A stretch of 37,655 bases of DNA, from the NCBI GenBank assembly GCA_900548285.1, contig URKE01000017.1:1-37655 (forward strand). Reading direction: 5' to 3'. This DNA comes from an uncultured Eubacteriales bacterium (GTDB lineage Bacteria; Bacillota; Clostridia; Christensenellales; Borkfalkiaceae). This document shows positions 13,472 through 22,775 of this stretch, piece by piece. The translations under genes were made by a program, and so were the position numbers. Numbering within the stretch: the stretch's first letter is position 1; each line of letters opens with the position of its first letter. The notes beneath the pieces are model-generated. The model searched no databases. It was not told where the DNA came from and was given only the letters and a program-made list of their open reading frames with translations.

Positions 13472-15472
13472 TTAATCGTTTGCTTTTCTTTTGAAAACGA
13501 TTACCGCGCCGGCGGCGAGGACAAGCAGAGCCGAAACTCCCGCAACCGAACCTATTCCGCCGAAACAGCCGCCTTCAGAACCCGAAGAATTGCCCGAAGA
13601 ACCGCTGTCGGCAGGCTTTCCGCTATCGTTTCCCGACGAAGAATCGGGCGTCGTTACCTTTTCAAACTTGGCGTAAACGGTAACGCTTTCCTCTAAGGCG
13701 ACGCTCTGATCGAACGGTGTTTCAAACGCGGCGTCCGCGTAGAATCCCTTGAATTCATAGCCCTCTTTCACCGGCTCGACGAGCGTGACTTTGCCGCCTT
13801 TGGGGCAAGTAACCGCGCTTAAAACTTCGTCGCCGTCCTTAACGGTTACCGAAACCGCCTCGTAAGTGAATTCCGCGGCTTTGCTCCCGACAAAAGCGTC
13901 TTCGTCGCCTTTCGCCACGACTTTTATCGCGTAACTGCCCGCGGCGAGATCCTTGATTTCGAATTCGTTTTTATCCACCACGACGGGCGTTTCTTCGCCG
14001 ACCGTAACCTCGTAAGCCGTAGCCCAATCGACGGGATTCCAGCGAAGGTAAGGCTCGCCGTTTTCTCTCGTTTTAACCGAAACTCTCTTCGGCGTACTCA
14101 AAGCGGGCATTTCGCCGGTCTGCGGCAAAGCGGTGTAAGAAATATTGTCTACGTGCCAATACCCGGCGTTGTCGCTCGTTATTCCCACGTAACCGTAAGT
14201 TTCGCCCGTAACTTTCCATTCGCAAACCGCGCTTTCCGCGCCGTAAGTTCCGTCGGCGTTCTTTTCGGCGACATAAAGGATAACCTCGCCGTCGTTGACT
14301 ATAACGGTAACTCTGTGCGTCGCCGTTTTGCCCCAGTTCGGATAAAGGTCCTGCATCGATTCGTTCTTTTTGTCGCTGCCCGTCATCGATACCTGATAAT
14401 CCTGAATTAGTATGCCTTTGCCGGTGTAAGCGTCGGCGGCGGAAGGTCTTGCAAACCAAACTCCGCACCAGGAATAATCCGTCGTAACGTTGTCGGCGTT
14501 CAGAACGGGTCTGTCCGCTCTGTCCGTGGTTATATAATCGAAAGAGAACACGAAATTTCTTCTCGCAACGAGACTGTCTAAGCAACAGTTGTTCTTTGTC
14601 CCCGCGAACGCGAGCGTATCGTTATCGACCACAAGTCCTTTCACTTTTGCGTCGCCCTGAGCGAACGAGCCGGATTTTCCGTTGTTCGAAATTTTCCACT
14701 TCGTATCGTCGTAAGCGTTATTGTCGAAGTTTTCCTTGATAGTTCCGTCGTTTTCGACGAGCGTGGTTACGGAAAGATTGTCTATCGAACAAGTTAACGG
14801 CGCGTCGTAACCCAGCAATCTTATCGTTCCGGAAGTTCTCGCCGCCGCGCCGCCGAACGTCGTTAAGTTCGAGAACGTGACGAGTTTAACGTAATCGCCG
14901 ACGCCCGTTTCCGTTACGTTTGCGCCGTAAACGATTATCGACTTTTCGAGAACGACGAAGCGAAGTCTTACGCCGCTGCCCGCCGCCCAGTTCGGAATAG
15001 CCGAGAAATCTTCGGCTTTGGCTGCCGTTTGTCCCGGCATGCAAATCTGCGCCGGCTGAATGAACATAAAGTAAGGTTCCTCATAAAACGAAGGAAGTTT
15101 CTCCGATCCGTGGATTACGAGAACGAGCGTGCTGAGCGTGTTCGTGCCGTAAAGGTCGAATTCGAGAATGTAGTTTCCGTCGTAAACCGTTTTTGAGTTC
15201 AGCCCGGCAGGATTCGGCGCGCCGCTGAAATTAAGCCTACCGTCGACCGTGAAATAGTTGAGATGATGCAAAAACCATTGGTTGTTTTCCACGTAATCGT
15301 GACCGCTTTCGATCGGAACCCAGGTTTCTTCGCCGAATTTAAGTTCGGCGTTCACGTTTTTAGCGGGCGTTTCGCCTTCCGCCGCCGCCTTTGTTCCGCC
15401 GAGCCCTAAAAAGAGCGAACCGATGAGCGCAAAGCCTAAAATCGCGGCTAAAAGTTTGTTCAGTTTTTTCAT
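13472..15472 (-). CDS. Large secreted, surface-anchored protein with glycan-binding-like domains
   Basis: The 666-residue protein has a cleavable signal peptide (residues 1-31), then two lectin-like beta-sandwich regions (about 35-245 and 250-450, with FDLYGTNTLSTLVLVIHG and GYVGITSDNAGYWHVDNISY typical of DUF1080/LamG-like folds). A fibronectin type III domain follows (about 455-545, RVSVKTRENGEPYLRW), then an InlB/Listeria-Bacteroides beta-grasp repeat (about 545-610, EGYEFKGFYADAAFETPF). A Ser/Gly linker leads to a C-terminal GGCFGGIGSV, a membrane segment and KRK tail. It has no catalytic motif that I can see. Its place between the two permeases suggests that it captures the same glycan at the cell surface. 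AGGAGG precedes the ATG. Confidence 0.8.
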   Translation of the reverse strand: MKKLNKLLAAILGFALIGSLFLGLGGTKAAAEGETPAKNVNAELKFGEETWVPIESGHDYVENNQWFLHHLNYFTVDGRLNFSGAPNPAGLNSKTVYDGNYILEFDLYGTNTLSTLVLVIHGSEKLPSFYEEPYFMFIQPAQICMPGQTAAKAEDFSAIPNWAAGSGVRLRFVVLEKSIIVYGANVTETGVGDYVKLVTFSNLTTFGGAAARTSGTIRLLGYDAPLTCSIDNLSVTTLVENDGTIKENFDNNAYDDTKWKISNNGKSGSFAQGDAKVKGLVVDNDTLAFAGTKNNCCLDSLVARRNFVFSFDYITTDRADRPVLNADNVTTDYSWCGVWFARPSAADAYTGKGILIQDYQVSMTGSDKKNESMQDLYPNWGKTATHRVTVIVNDGEVILYVAEKNADGTYGAESAVCEWKVTGETYGYVGITSDNAGYWHVDNISYTALPQTGEMPALSTPKRVSVKTRENGEPYLRWNPVDWATAYEVTVGEETPVVVDKNEFEIKDLAAGSYAIKVVAKGDEDAFVGSKAAEFTYEAVSVTVKDGDEVLSAVTCPKGGKVTLVEPVKEGYEFKGFYADAAFETPFDQSVALEESVTVYAKFEKVTTPDSSSGNDSGKPADSGSSGNSSGSEGGCFGGIGSVAGVSALLVLAAGAVIVFKRKAND

Positions 15473-15537
15473 ATTTTTCCTCCTATAGAAACGTCCGCCG
15501 CACCGATTGCCGATGATAAGCGGCGTTCCAAATTTTT

Positions 15538-16455
15538 TTAATATTCGTAGACGGGGAAGATTTTTCCCGCCACGGTTTTAACCAGAAGCACTATCGGAAC
15601 AGCAAGCAAAACGCACAGGTTTCCCGTCGCCGCGGCTATTCCCATATTAGTCTGCCCGTTTACCTTGGAAACGATATAAAGCCCCAGAGTGTAAACTTCC
15701 GTAGAGTTCGGCATGAGCAGCATCGGTTGCAAAAAGTAACCCGTGATGAGCGTTACGCCCATCAGGATAAGTGTGGAAAGAGTGCCGCCGATGAGCGGAA
15801 TCACTATATGCGTGAACTCCTTTACGAAGCCTATTCCGTCCAGAGCCGCCGCCTCGAAAATCTCGGGCGGAATTCTCTTTATCGCTCCGTTCAAAAGCAC
15901 CACGTTGTTGCCTATCCCCGACCACAATCCGTAAATGAGCAGCATCGGGAAAGCGGTTTTGCCCGCGAGAAAACCCGTTTTAGGTATCCAGGACTTCAAT
16001 CCCAACGCCCTTAACAGTTCGGGGAAAAGCCCCACGTTCGTGTCGAACATAAATCCGAAAACCATCGTTAAAACGACGGCGGAAATTATCGACGGAATGA
16101 AGAAAATCACCCTGAACGCCTGCGCGCCTTTCATCCCCCTGTGGAGAACGTAGGCAAAAAAGAGCGAAGTGAACAGCAAAACTATGTCGTTCCACAAAAA
16201 TATAAGAAACGAATTTACGAACGCGGTTTTGATAAGTCCGTCGCTCGCGGCGAATTCTCTGAAAATCTGCTTATAGTTCGTCCAGCCGCAAAAATAATAA
16301 TCTTTTTTGTCTATGTCGAATCTCTGAAACGAAAGAATTATCGTATCGAAATTGACGAACACCCAGAACACGAGAAAATATAGCATCGGGATAAACAGCA
16401 TGCCGATTACGAACGGCGCGCATACCCTCGTATCTCTCACTTTAGAACGTTTCAT
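15538..16455 (-). CDS. ABC sugar transporter permease (MalF/UgpA type)
   Basis: The 305-residue protein has six predicted membrane segments and the EAA loop PPEIFEAAALDGIGFVKEFT, typical of the first CUT1 permease. The start lies 3 bp after the stop of the binding-protein gene, whose 3' end supplies the GGGAG ribosome site, so the two are translationally coupled. It forms the membrane channel with the permease at 12595. Confidence 0.93.
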   Translation of the reverse strand: MKRSKVRDTRVCAPFVIGMLFIPMLYFLVFWVFVNFDTIILSFQRFDIDKKDYYFCGWTNYKQIFREFAASDGLIKTAFVNSFLIFLWNDIVLLFTSLFFAYVLHRGMKGAQAFRVIFFIPSIISAVVLTMVFGFMFDTNVGLFPELLRALGLKSWIPKTGFLAGKTAFPMLLIYGLWSGIGNNVVLLNGAIKRIPPEIFEAAALDGIGFVKEFTHIVIPLIGGTLSTLILMGVTLITGYFLQPMLLMPNSTEVYTLGLYIVSKVNGQTNMGIAAATGNLCVLLAVPIVLLVKTVAGKIFPVYEY

Positions 16456-16458
16456 TCT

Positions 16459-17880
16459 TTACGCTCCCAGAACGGACTTGACGTAATCGTATTCGTTTTT
16501 GCAATACTGTTCGGGTGTTATTTCGCCTTTGACGATTCTTAAAAAAGGCGAGCCGTCCACGTTGAATTTTTTCACGTCGCCGTCGATATAATGTCTGCCG
16601 CGCGGGTTATCGACAACCGTGAGCGAAGTCGCTCTGATGTCCGCCGCCGACTGCGCGAATCCCGAAAATTTCACGTCGTCCGTCGGATAATCTATCGGAC
16701 GCCAAAGCCCTGTAGTTTTGGTGTATTGCCTGCAAGCCGCGGAAGAATTGAAGAATTTAAGGAATTCCTTCGCTCCCGTTTTATTCTGCGCTTTTGCCGG
16801 AACGAACATGAGTTCGGGCAGACAGCCGTAGTTTATCTTTATATAGTTCCCGTCCGCGTCTTTCTGCGCCTCGTTTATGAACGGAAGAGCCATCATGCGG
16901 AATTCGAGGTCGAAATCTTTGAGATCCTCTTTCATTTCGGCTTCGAACCAGTTTCCGTTTGGCATCATTGCCGCCTTTTCCTGCAACATCGCGTTCTGCG
17001 CGGCGATATGACCGGTGGCGAGAGAGCCGTCGAGAGAATATTTCGTCACGCTCGCGCCGAAAACCTTGTCGAAGTTTTCAAGCATCGCGAGTTTGCCTTT
17101 CGTTGCGGGTTTCGAAGGATCGAACAAATCTACGCTGTCGAGATTGAAAAATTCGTCATAAGCCTCCGCGCCGAGCGCCTGAATCCACCAGCCGCTGAAC
17201 ACGTTTTCAAAATAGCCGCCGGCAAGTCCCGGATAAACGAACGGCGCGACGTCGCCGTCGGTATCCTTAAGAATCTGCTCGCAAAGCGCGACGAGTTCGT
17301 CCGCCGTCGTCGGAACTTTCCAGCCGTAATCGTCGAAAAGCGTTTTGTTATAGACAAACCCCGTTACTATTTCGTTCCAGGGAATCGCGTAATAATGATC
17401 GTCGTTTTTGCCTACCGTTTTAAAAGCCGGGCGAAGCCTGTTTTCGAGCGTTTCGGTATCTCCGTTGCCCGCGTAAGCGTAAACGTCGTCGAGCGGTTCC
17501 ATCCAGCCGCGCACCGCCCAGGTCTGCCAGACGTCGTTCTGCGTGAAATAAACGTCGGACATGGTTTTGCTTATGCCCGTTTCGAGCGTGGTTTTAAGGC
17601 TGCTCGCAAGGACCGGATCGGGGTCGAGAACGAGATAATACTTATCGTGATAAAGTTTTAAAAACGAAGCGCCCGCCTCCTTTATCCATTCCAGCCCGCA
17701 ACCGGTGGTGTAACTGATTTTTATCCTTTCTTTGTTTTCGAGCGTATCGATATACATTTCGCCCGTTTTTTCGTTATAAATCGCGTCGCCTATCGTAACT
17801 TCGGTTTTGCCGCAACCCGATAAAGCAAGCGAAAACAACATTACGAAACAAGTTAAACCGCATAACAGTTTTTTTCTCAT
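16459..17880 (-). CDS. ABC sugar-binding lipoprotein
   Basis: The 473-residue protein begins with a lipoprotein signal (LFSLALSGCGKTEV; lipobox Cys about residue 23) and continues as a family 1 extracellular solute-binding protein, with YAIPWNEIVTGFVYNKTLFDDYG and PTTADELVALCEQI typical of CUT1 sugar receptors. It is expected to bind an oligosaccharide outside the membrane and pass it to the two permeases. Its GGGAGG ribosome site lies in the last codons of the preceding gene. Confidence 0.93.
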   Translation of the reverse strand: MRKKLLCGLTCFVMLFSLALSGCGKTEVTIGDAIYNEKTGEMYIDTLENKERIKISYTTGCGLEWIKEAGASFLKLYHDKYYLVLDPDPVLASSLKTTLETGISKTMSDVYFTQNDVWQTWAVRGWMEPLDDVYAYAGNGDTETLENRLRPAFKTVGKNDDHYYAIPWNEIVTGFVYNKTLFDDYGWKVPTTADELVALCEQILKDTDGDVAPFVYPGLAGGYFENVFSGWWIQALGAEAYDEFFNLDSVDLFDPSKPATKGKLAMLENFDKVFGASVTKYSLDGSLATGHIAAQNAMLQEKAAMMPNGNWFEAEMKEDLKDFDLEFRMMALPFINEAQKDADGNYIKINYGCLPELMFVPAKAQNKTGAKEFLKFFNSSAACRQYTKTTGLWRPIDYPTDDVKFSGFAQSAADIRATSLTVVDNPRGRHYIDGDVKKFNVDGSPFLRIVKGEITPEQYCKNEYDYVKSVLGA

Positions 17881-17884
17881 ATTT

Positions 17885-19135
17885 TTACCTCCCGCAAGGC
17901 GAAACGAAAATCGCCCCGCCGCTTTTCAACTTATATTTCAACTCTCCGTTAGCGCAACGGGTTTTTTCCGTTTTTCCCCCGCTTAAAACGGCGGCTTCGA
18001 GAGCGTCGATTTTCACCGTGACGGCGTTTTCGCGCCCGCTCGTCGGCTCGTCGAAATTCGTTATCAGAATCCCTTCTTTTTCTCCTTGTTTATAAACCGC
18101 AAACACGACGTTTCGCTCCGCGGCGAGAATTTTAACCGCGAGTTCGCCCGCCGAAGATTTATCCGTTAAAACGCCGTCGGAAATCGTTTTAAATTGCCCG
18201 TTTATTACCGCGCCGCGGCAAACGCATTCGTAATTCCCGAGATATTCGTCCATCGCTTTAAGTTCGGCGTTGACCTTTTTAACGTTTTCGTAAGCGACGT
18301 CCTTTTCTCCCGCTCTGCTTACGAGCGCGTTGAGATAAGAATCGTCCACGTCCGGCGCGTAATAACAAAACCAGAAAATTCCCCTTGCCCCGAGAGTGTA
18401 ATTGACGAACGCCTGGAAAGCCGCTTGCCCGTAAGTTTCCGAGCCTCTTATCGCGCCGTAATAATGCGCGCTGCTGCAACAGAACGTCCACATATCTTTT
18501 CCGCGGTTCTCGCAAACCTTTTTAACCTTCGCGATATTTTCCAAAAAGCCTTCCCTTACGTAATTTTCGCCGTTTTCGGTCATTAACGCGTAAAAGTCAA
18601 ACGACATATAATCGGTTTCGGCTTTCGCAAAAGCCGCGATATAATCGTCGTAACTGTCCGTTTTCAGGCACGAAGGGAGCGCGTATTGCGGAAAAAGATT
18701 GAAATAAAACAACTTATCCGGCAACGCTTTTTTGAAAATTGTGCTTGCGTAAACGAGATTCGCCGCTTCCTCAACCGACGGTTCGTCCGCGATGAAATAC
18801 CCGGCGAAAGACTCGTATTCAAGGTATTTCCGGCTGTATTCGCGGATAAGCCCGACCGCTTTTTCTTCCGTGACCGACGGTCGGTTTTTAAGCGTTTTCA
18901 GAAAAACCGACATTTCGCAGTCCTCGACGAGTTGCTTCAAGCCGTTTTTCTGCGCGAGTTCAAGGGTTTTCAATCTGAATTCCTCGCTCGCGCAGCATAC
19001 GGGAACGGGCGACAATTCCACGCCCGATTCCGCAAGCATTTTAAACTGCTCTTCGAGAAACTCATCGTCGTTTTTTTTGAGAAGATTGTATTCGGGAATA
19101 CCCGACCAACTTCCTATAATCAGTTTGTTTTTCAT
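17885..19135 (-). CDS. Putative cytoplasmic (beta/alpha)8 glycoside hydrolase-like protein
   Basis: This 416-residue protein has no signal peptide. Barrel-like strands include GYFIADEP (about 137-144), YMSFDFYALM and MWTFCCSSAHYYG, followed by GIFWFCYY and a C-terminal beta domain. The Asp-Glu-Pro at the end of a strand resembles the acid/base position of clan A glycosidases, and the FDFYALM strand could supply a second acid. It is paralogous to the lipoprotein encoded just upstream, with the same motif order. I cannot assign a CAZy family or substrate. The ribosome site is weak, and translation may depend on the upstream gene, 27 bp away. Confidence 0.65.
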   Translation of the reverse strand: MKNKLIIGSWSGIPEYNLLKKNDDEFLEEQFKMLAESGVELSPVPVCCASEEFRLKTLELAQKNGLKQLVEDCEMSVFLKTLKNRPSVTEEKAVGLIREYSRKYLEYESFAGYFIADEPSVEEAANLVYASTIFKKALPDKLFYFNLFPQYALPSCLKTDSYDDYIAAFAKAETDYMSFDFYALMTENGENYVREGFLENIAKVKKVCENRGKDMWTFCCSSAHYYGAIRGSETYGQAAFQAFVNYTLGARGIFWFCYYAPDVDDSYLNALVSRAGEKDVAYENVKKVNAELKAMDEYLGNYECVCRGAVINGQFKTISDGVLTDKSSAGELAVKILAAERNVVFAVYKQGEKEGILITNFDEPTSGRENAVTVKIDALEAAVLSGGKTEKTRCANGELKYKLKSGGAIFVSPCGR

Positions 19136-19162
19136 TTTTTCGTATATAATCCGGCGACAAAA

Positions 19163-20596
19163 TCAATAAGGTATAACGAGCGCGCCTTCGCCCGGCTCGA
19201 GTTCGAACGTTATTTTTCCGCCGACGGCTTTAAGCGTTTTTTCTTCGCCTTTATACCACACCACGGCGTGCGTTTTGCCGTTCAGGGTAAGTTCGACGAG
19301 GTTTGTTCCGGTTAACGACGGATCGGCGAAATTCGCGAGCATATAAACCCCGCGGGAACTTTTATCCTTATAAACCCCTGCTATGGCGTCCCTGCTCGTT
19401 TTTATGCCTTTTATCGCGTCGGTGTTTTTCAATGCGTACTGCTTATCTTCGACGTAATCGAAATTGACGCTTCCGCCGGCGGCTTCTTCCGTTCCGCGGC
19501 TCAGCAAAATCCCCTGCCATTCGCTTTCGTCCAGAATATGATAAAATTTCTGCGTTTCTCCGTTCACTGCGGAAACAAACTCGTAAGCGACGCCTTTTTC
19601 GCCGTTGCGTTTTATCATCGCGTCGTTATAATCGCCCGCGACGAGGGGCGGAGTCCAATAACAGAACCACTGCATGGAACGGCTTCCGTAAGCGAGCGAC
19701 GTATACATCTGAAAAGCCGCGTCCGCTTTATTTGAAACACCCCTCACGCTGTTCGCCATATGTTCCGTGGTACAGCCGAACGTCCACATATCGACGCCGT
19801 AACTTTCGGCAAACTCTTTCACCGTGGCGAGATTGTGAAGATAAGTGGGTTTCATTTTCTTGTTTCCGCGCGCGTCCTGAGAAAGAACGTAATAATCGTA
19901 AGAGATATACGGTGTTTTGATAACGTCGAGATATTCGTCGATATAATCGCGGTAAGTCACGTTGCCGAGTTGAGCGGTCGATGCGTAATCGGGAAGAAGA
20001 TTCACGTAAAACGCCACGTCCGGCAGAGCCTCTTTCAAAATTTCACAGCCCTCGCCGAGCGCCTCGAAATAATTTCTCGAGGGTTCGTCGGTGATAAAAT
20101 ATCCCTCGAAAGATTTAAAGCCGAGATAATCCGCCGACAACGCGAGAAGTTTATTCTTTTTCTGCTCTCTGTCGCCCTGATCGCCGTTTACGTCGAACAA
20201 AACGCTCGTCACGTCGTTGTCCTGTATCAACTGTTTTATACCGACCTCTTCGGCGGCGGCGAGAACGCGCAGATTGTATTCTTTGGAATTGTACAATATC
20301 GCGCTCGAAGCGATCGTGATTCCGCTCGCGGCAAGGTCGCGGTAATATCCGAGCAGTTCTTCGTCGGTAAGTTTTTTGCCGTCTATTTCCGTCGGAATGC
20401 CCGACCACATACCTATTCTGAGTTTATTAGTCCCGCTATAAGTCGGTTTTTCCGCATTTTCGTCCTCCTGCCCGACCGATTCCGAAACGCTTGTCGCGGA
20501 TTCGTTTCCGCTGACGCTTTCTTCTCCGCAAGCAACGAAAGCCATCGTGCAGAAAAGTAAAATTATTAACGATAAAATGATTGATAACTTTTTCAA
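19163..20596 (-). CDS. Putative extracellular (beta/alpha)8 glycoside hydrolase-like lipoprotein, TTG start
   Basis: The 477-residue protein starts at a TTG preceded by AAGGAGG and has a lipoprotein signal (TMAFVACGEES; lipobox Cys about residue 23) plus a Ser/Glu linker. The rest parallels the next gene: RIGMWSGIPTEI against IGSWSGIPEYN, GYFITDEPS against GYFIADEPS, YISYDYYVLS against YMSFDFYALM, and MWTFGCTTEH against MWTFCCSSAH. It thus looks like the cell-surface partner of the cytoplasmic enzyme, acting before and after import. The catalytic role is inferred from the DEP motif and the operon; no family name can be given. Confidence 0.65.
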   Translation of the reverse strand: MKKLSIILSLIILLFCTMAFVACGEESVSGNESATSVSESVGQEDENAEKPTYSGTNKLRIGMWSGIPTEIDGKKLTDEELLGYYRDLAASGITIASSAILYNSKEYNLRVLAAAEEVGIKQLIQDNDVTSVLFDVNGDQGDREQKKNKLLALSADYLGFKSFEGYFITDEPSRNYFEALGEGCEILKEALPDVAFYVNLLPDYASTAQLGNVTYRDYIDEYLDVIKTPYISYDYYVLSQDARGNKKMKPTYLHNLATVKEFAESYGVDMWTFGCTTEHMANSVRGVSNKADAAFQMYTSLAYGSRSMQWFCYWTPPLVAGDYNDAMIKRNGEKGVAYEFVSAVNGETQKFYHILDESEWQGILLSRGTEEAAGGSVNFDYVEDKQYALKNTDAIKGIKTSRDAIAGVYKDKSSRGVYMLANFADPSLTGTNLVELTLNGKTHAVVWYKGEEKTLKAVGGKITFELEPGEGALVIPY

Positions 20597-20635
20597 GTTC
20601 GTTTCCTCCTTGTTCGTCAGAATTATTCGTCGGAC

Positions 20636-22507
20636 TTATTCGTCGAACGTCATATGCAAAAGCGCGCCCGCCTCGCGGTGAAGTTTCGTTAAAAACAACG
20701 AAAATCTGAACTTATCGCTACGCGCTATTTTATAAATCAGTCTGTTCTTTCCTTTTTTTAATTGAATCGGTTTTAAGTCGTTTAACGGCATATAGAGGGG
20801 GTAATCGGACCTCTGCGATATAATTTCCCCGTTTAAAAACAGTTTATACGGGGCGTTGTTGCCGACCATTATTTCCGCATCCGTCGCTTCGTCGAGATAA
20901 AATTCTCTCGCGAGATAAACCACGCACGGACCTTTGTAATTGACAGCCGATTCGATGTCGACGATCTCCTCGCCCGAGAATAGAACCTCGTCGGGAATCT
21001 CGTCGCCGAGTTTATCCACGTCGAGATATTTTTTATCGATATTCACGAATCCGTTGAACATCTCGAAAAGAGTGTCCGGCATACGCCCCTCGAACGGACA
21101 TTTATCGGAAACCGTAGTGTCGTAATTATCGAAAAACGGACCGTAAACGTTGTATTTAGCCGCTCGCGCGAACCCGAAACGCTTGACGAGCGCGCCGAAC
21201 GCGCCCGAAAATTCTATAACCGCGTCCCTTAAAACGCCTTTGTCTTCCGCTCCGCCGATAACGTCCTGCCCGAACGCGACGGACGAAAACGCGGGGATTT
21301 TTATCTTTTCCTTTCTTTCGGTTTTCACTCCGTGTAAGGGCGTAACCGTCAGCAAACCGCCGATTTCCTTATCGTAAGGGTTAATTATTTCGATTTTTAT
21401 CGTCTTTTTTTCGCCCGCACGGATAACAGGCTTCCCTTCATAATACACCTTAATTTCGGGCATAACGCGATATTTCGGGTAATTACAGACGAAATTTTGC
21501 GGAATATTTTCGATTTTCGTGTCGTTAAGCCCGTCCCTTATAAGCGCGTAAGCCGCCTCGAAAGTTTCTTTCGCCAGATCGCCGAGTTTGCCCTCGCTTC
21601 TTAAAACCGAAGCCGTTCCGACGAGATAATCGTCGCCGATGCGCCCGAGCCATTCTTTCGGCAAGCCGCTTTTGCCTCGGATTATTCCTATAACAGAACC
21701 CGCCGTTGCGGACGTACAATCGGTGTCGTAGCCGCAATTCACGGCGATGAGCATCGTTTTATCGAAAAAACCCTCGCCGTAAAGGAGAGCGAGAACCGTC
21801 ACACCCGCGTTGACTACCGAATAAGACGCGTCCGACGAACCGTATTTCTTTATGAGTTTTCTGCGGGCGGTTTCCCAGTCGGGCGTGTTTTTTGACCATT
21901 CGAGAACGCTCGAAATACAGTTGAACAATTCGGATTGCTTATCCGCGTATCCGAGCGCCTTTATTATTATGGTCCTTATGTCCGTACAAAAAAACGCTTC
22001 CGCTTCCATCGCCGCGAAAAAACACTCGGCGTAAACGCTTTCGCTTCCGTGGTCGATAAATCCGTCCTTTTTGCAAAGGCTCACGGCAAGGTCGGGATTG
22101 CCGGGCGAAACGAGCGCCCACAATTCGCTCCTTATCGGGCAACCGTTGGACCATTTGAAAAAGTCGTTGCAGAAAACGCCCGAATCGGGCGGATAAATGC
22201 CGAGTTCGACGTTTTTTATCGCCGTGCGGTATTCGTTCGCCCAACATTTGTTGTAATTCATAAACGCGTCCGCCAGGTCATCCGCGGTGAAATTGAACCC
22301 TTTTTGTTGCAAAACGCGCTGCAGATACATTATCTGCAAATCGAAATCGTCGTTCGGGGGAAAAGAATCGGGGAAAACGTTGTCGAACGTGTAATTCATC
22401 TGCTCTTTGTTGTTTTCCTGTTTCGCGCCGATTTTTCCTCCGGCGCACTTGCCTATCCATGCTCCGTAAACCTTATCTATATATAAATCGTAATCAATTT
22501 TAAGCAT
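20636..22507 (-). CDS. ADP-ribosylglycohydrolase-fold enzyme with C-terminal beta domain
   Basis: The frame opens at 22588, but the ATG at 22507 has a CGGAG site and lies downstream of the promoter, so the 623-residue form is chosen. The N-terminal half shows the ADP-ribosylglycohydrolase pattern: YGAWIGKCAGGKIGA, then NDDFDLQ (52-58) in the place of the usual TDD, and NCGYDTDCTSATAGSVIG (about 253-270) with the metal-binding Asp pair. The C-terminal 280 residues are beta-rich, with a jelly-roll-like end. Members of this fold inside sugar operons are thought to act on glycosides rather than ADP-ribosylated protein; that reading fits the neighbours but is inference. It is the first gene of the operon. 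Confidence 0.85.
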   Translation of the reverse strand: MLKIDYDLYIDKVYGAWIGKCAGGKIGAKQENNKEQMNYTFDNVFPDSFPPNDDFDLQIMYLQRVLQQKGFNFTADDLADAFMNYNKCWANEYRTAIKNVELGIYPPDSGVFCNDFFKWSNGCPIRSELWALVSPGNPDLAVSLCKKDGFIDHGSESVYAECFFAAMEAEAFFCTDIRTIIIKALGYADKQSELFNCISSVLEWSKNTPDWETARRKLIKKYGSSDASYSVVNAGVTVLALLYGEGFFDKTMLIAVNCGYDTDCTSATAGSVIGIIRGKSGLPKEWLGRIGDDYLVGTASVLRSEGKLGDLAKETFEAAYALIRDGLNDTKIENIPQNFVCNYPKYRVMPEIKVYYEGKPVIRAGEKKTIKIEIINPYDKEIGGLLTVTPLHGVKTERKEKIKIPAFSSVAFGQDVIGGAEDKGVLRDAVIEFSGAFGALVKRFGFARAAKYNVYGPFFDNYDTTVSDKCPFEGRMPDTLFEMFNGFVNIDKKYLDVDKLGDEIPDEVLFSGEEIVDIESAVNYKGPCVVYLAREFYLDEATDAEIMVGNNAPYKLFLNGEIISQRSDYPLYMPLNDLKPIQLKKGKNRLIYKIARSDKFRFSLFLTKLHREAGALLHMTFDE

Positions 22508-22559
22508 AAAAACTCCGTTTCGCAGCCCCGGACTATGTTTCCGCCGCGCCGTCAAGATA

Positions 22560-22588
22560 ATTATATTGTAAAAAAAGTTAAATTTCAA
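22560..22588 (-). promoter_or_regulatory. Promoter of the eight-gene glycan operon
   Basis: TTGAAA (22583-22588), 17-bp spacer, TATAAT (22560-22565) on the minus strand, about 45 bp before the first start codon. The leader contains no clear terminator. It is divergent from the promoter at 22715. Confidence 0.75.
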
Positions 22589-22714
22589 TGGCTAATTTTA
22601 TTGTTTTTGGCCGCATTGAGTGGCGATTTTTATCAACAACTCCGCAGTCGTCGGGGTTTGGCTCGCCATCGCGTTGCCTTTTGAGAAAAAACGGTGAAAA
22701 TCACGCAAAAACAG

Positions 22715-22743
22715 TTGAAATTATACTCATATTGTTGTATTAT
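22715..22743 (+). promoter_or_regulatory. Promoter of the Ser-Glu repeat protein gene
   Basis: TTGAAA (22715-22720), 17-bp spacer, TATTAT (22738-22743) on the plus strand, about 33 bp before the ATG. Confidence 0.65.
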
Positions 22744-22775
22744 TTATAAAAAAATAAAATTTTTTACATTTACAA

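Noticed and set aside
16591..17661. Plus-strand open frame of 356 codons opposite the sugar-binding protein
   Set aside because: It is Arg/Phe-rich shadow sequence without a start signal, antisense to an intact lipoprotein gene.
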